This document shows positions 63,741-64,000 of a DNA stretch of 64,000 nucleotides, piece by piece. The stretch covers positions 9,940,629 through 10,004,628 of the forward strand of contig NC_133496.1 of assembly GCF_025370935.1 (NCBI RefSeq), written 5' to 3'. Below the pieces are notes generated by a model. That model was not told the origin of the DNA and did no database searches. It worked only from the letters and a program-made list of their open reading frames with translations. The position numbers and the translations under genes are program-made. Numbering within the stretch: position 1 is the stretch's first letter; every line of letters begins with the position of its first letter. Source of the stretch: Choristoneura fumiferana. Lineage: Eukaryota > Arthropoda > Insecta > Lepidoptera > Tortricidae.

Positions 63741-64000
63741 TGGATATAAGCCTTCCTCATAGACCCCGGGCTTTAACCAGGGTCCTATTTCACCACGCTG
63801 ACAGGTGCGTCAACTACTTTCATAAAGAGTTATCTTGAAAACACGCATAGGTATGTAAGCCACAAAACATTACAAATGTAACGCAAACCAGACACAGCTT
63901 CAATCTAATATTGTCAAGATTTACCGAGAAATCAACGAATAAATTCATGTCAACTAGGAAAAATAATTTTTGTTTCTCAGCTTAGTTGTCATTAAATTTA
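63741..64000. other. End of window, nothing certain
   Basis: AGACCCCGGGCTTTAACCAG near 63760 hints at one more decayed RTE-like piece. Nothing else recognised. Confidence 0.3.

Noticed and set aside
1..64000. CRISPR array or bacterial operon
   Set aside because: No regularly spaced repeats of that kind, and the genes have introns, TATA boxes and eukaryotic transposons.

Overview
The window looks like AT-rich nuclear DNA from a moth or butterfly (Lepidoptera). Three protein genes belong to the insect-specific Osiris family (DUF1676). The rest is packed with repeats typical of lepidopteran genomes: Helitron-like elements ending in CTAGT, tRNA-derived SINEs with (GAT)n tails, RTE-like LINE tails and many short inverted-repeat elements. 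No prokaryotic feature, CRISPR array or rRNA is seen, and the tRNA-like pieces look like SINE heads rather than genes. The species cannot be named from the sequence alone.

Genes. Osiris gene A (minus strand, 1958-3165, three exons, 247 aa), Osiris gene B (plus strand, 35459-39210, three exons, 236 aa, with a 2.7 kb second intron) and Osiris gene C (minus strand, 50945-51754, one exon, 269 aa). All three have a signal peptide, a Cys pair near residues 33-43, a basic GRGKK patch, a long hydrophobic stretch, a YEV(V/I)xH motif, a His/Gly-rich tail and a C-terminal AQxxAY motif. A and B share both intron positions and phases. C reads straight through the same two sites. Known Osiris proteins are secretory or endosomal-membrane proteins of cuticle-forming epithelia, and their genes form one conserved cluster in insects, so the window is probably a TE-expanded part of that cluster. 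Two short signal-peptide-like ORFs behind TATA boxes (4677-4844 and 49710-49820) are weak candidates only.

Layout. 1-1.8 kb: nothing recognised. 2-3.2 kb: gene A. 3.2-35.4 kb: about 32 kb of intergenic DNA filled with nested repeats, including an RTE tail inserted in a SINE (7.6 kb), a long-TIR hairpin and a MITE in another SINE (15.6-16.4 kb), a GC-rich foldback element (22.4 kb), paired palindromes (26.8-27.2 kb) and two abutting MITEs (30.3-30.6 kb). 35.4-39.5 kb: gene B. 39.5-50.4 kb: more repeats, with a three-level nest (MITE in hAT-like element in RTE) at 43.5-44.3 kb and a SINE whose head is inverted at 42.5 kb. 50.4-51.8 kb: gene C with a clear TATA/initiator promoter. 51.8-64 kb: repeats, including a TTAA-flanked piggyBac-like MITE at 61.7 kb and a young SINE at 63.4 kb.

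How parts relate. The main SINE ends in nearly the same block as the RTE-like LINE (GAGGCCT.TG.CCAGCAGTGG.ACGT followed by GAT repeats), which suggests that the LINE machinery copies the SINE. Several target-site duplications are still perfect, so some insertions are fairly recent. All calls come from reading the sequence; no database search was run.
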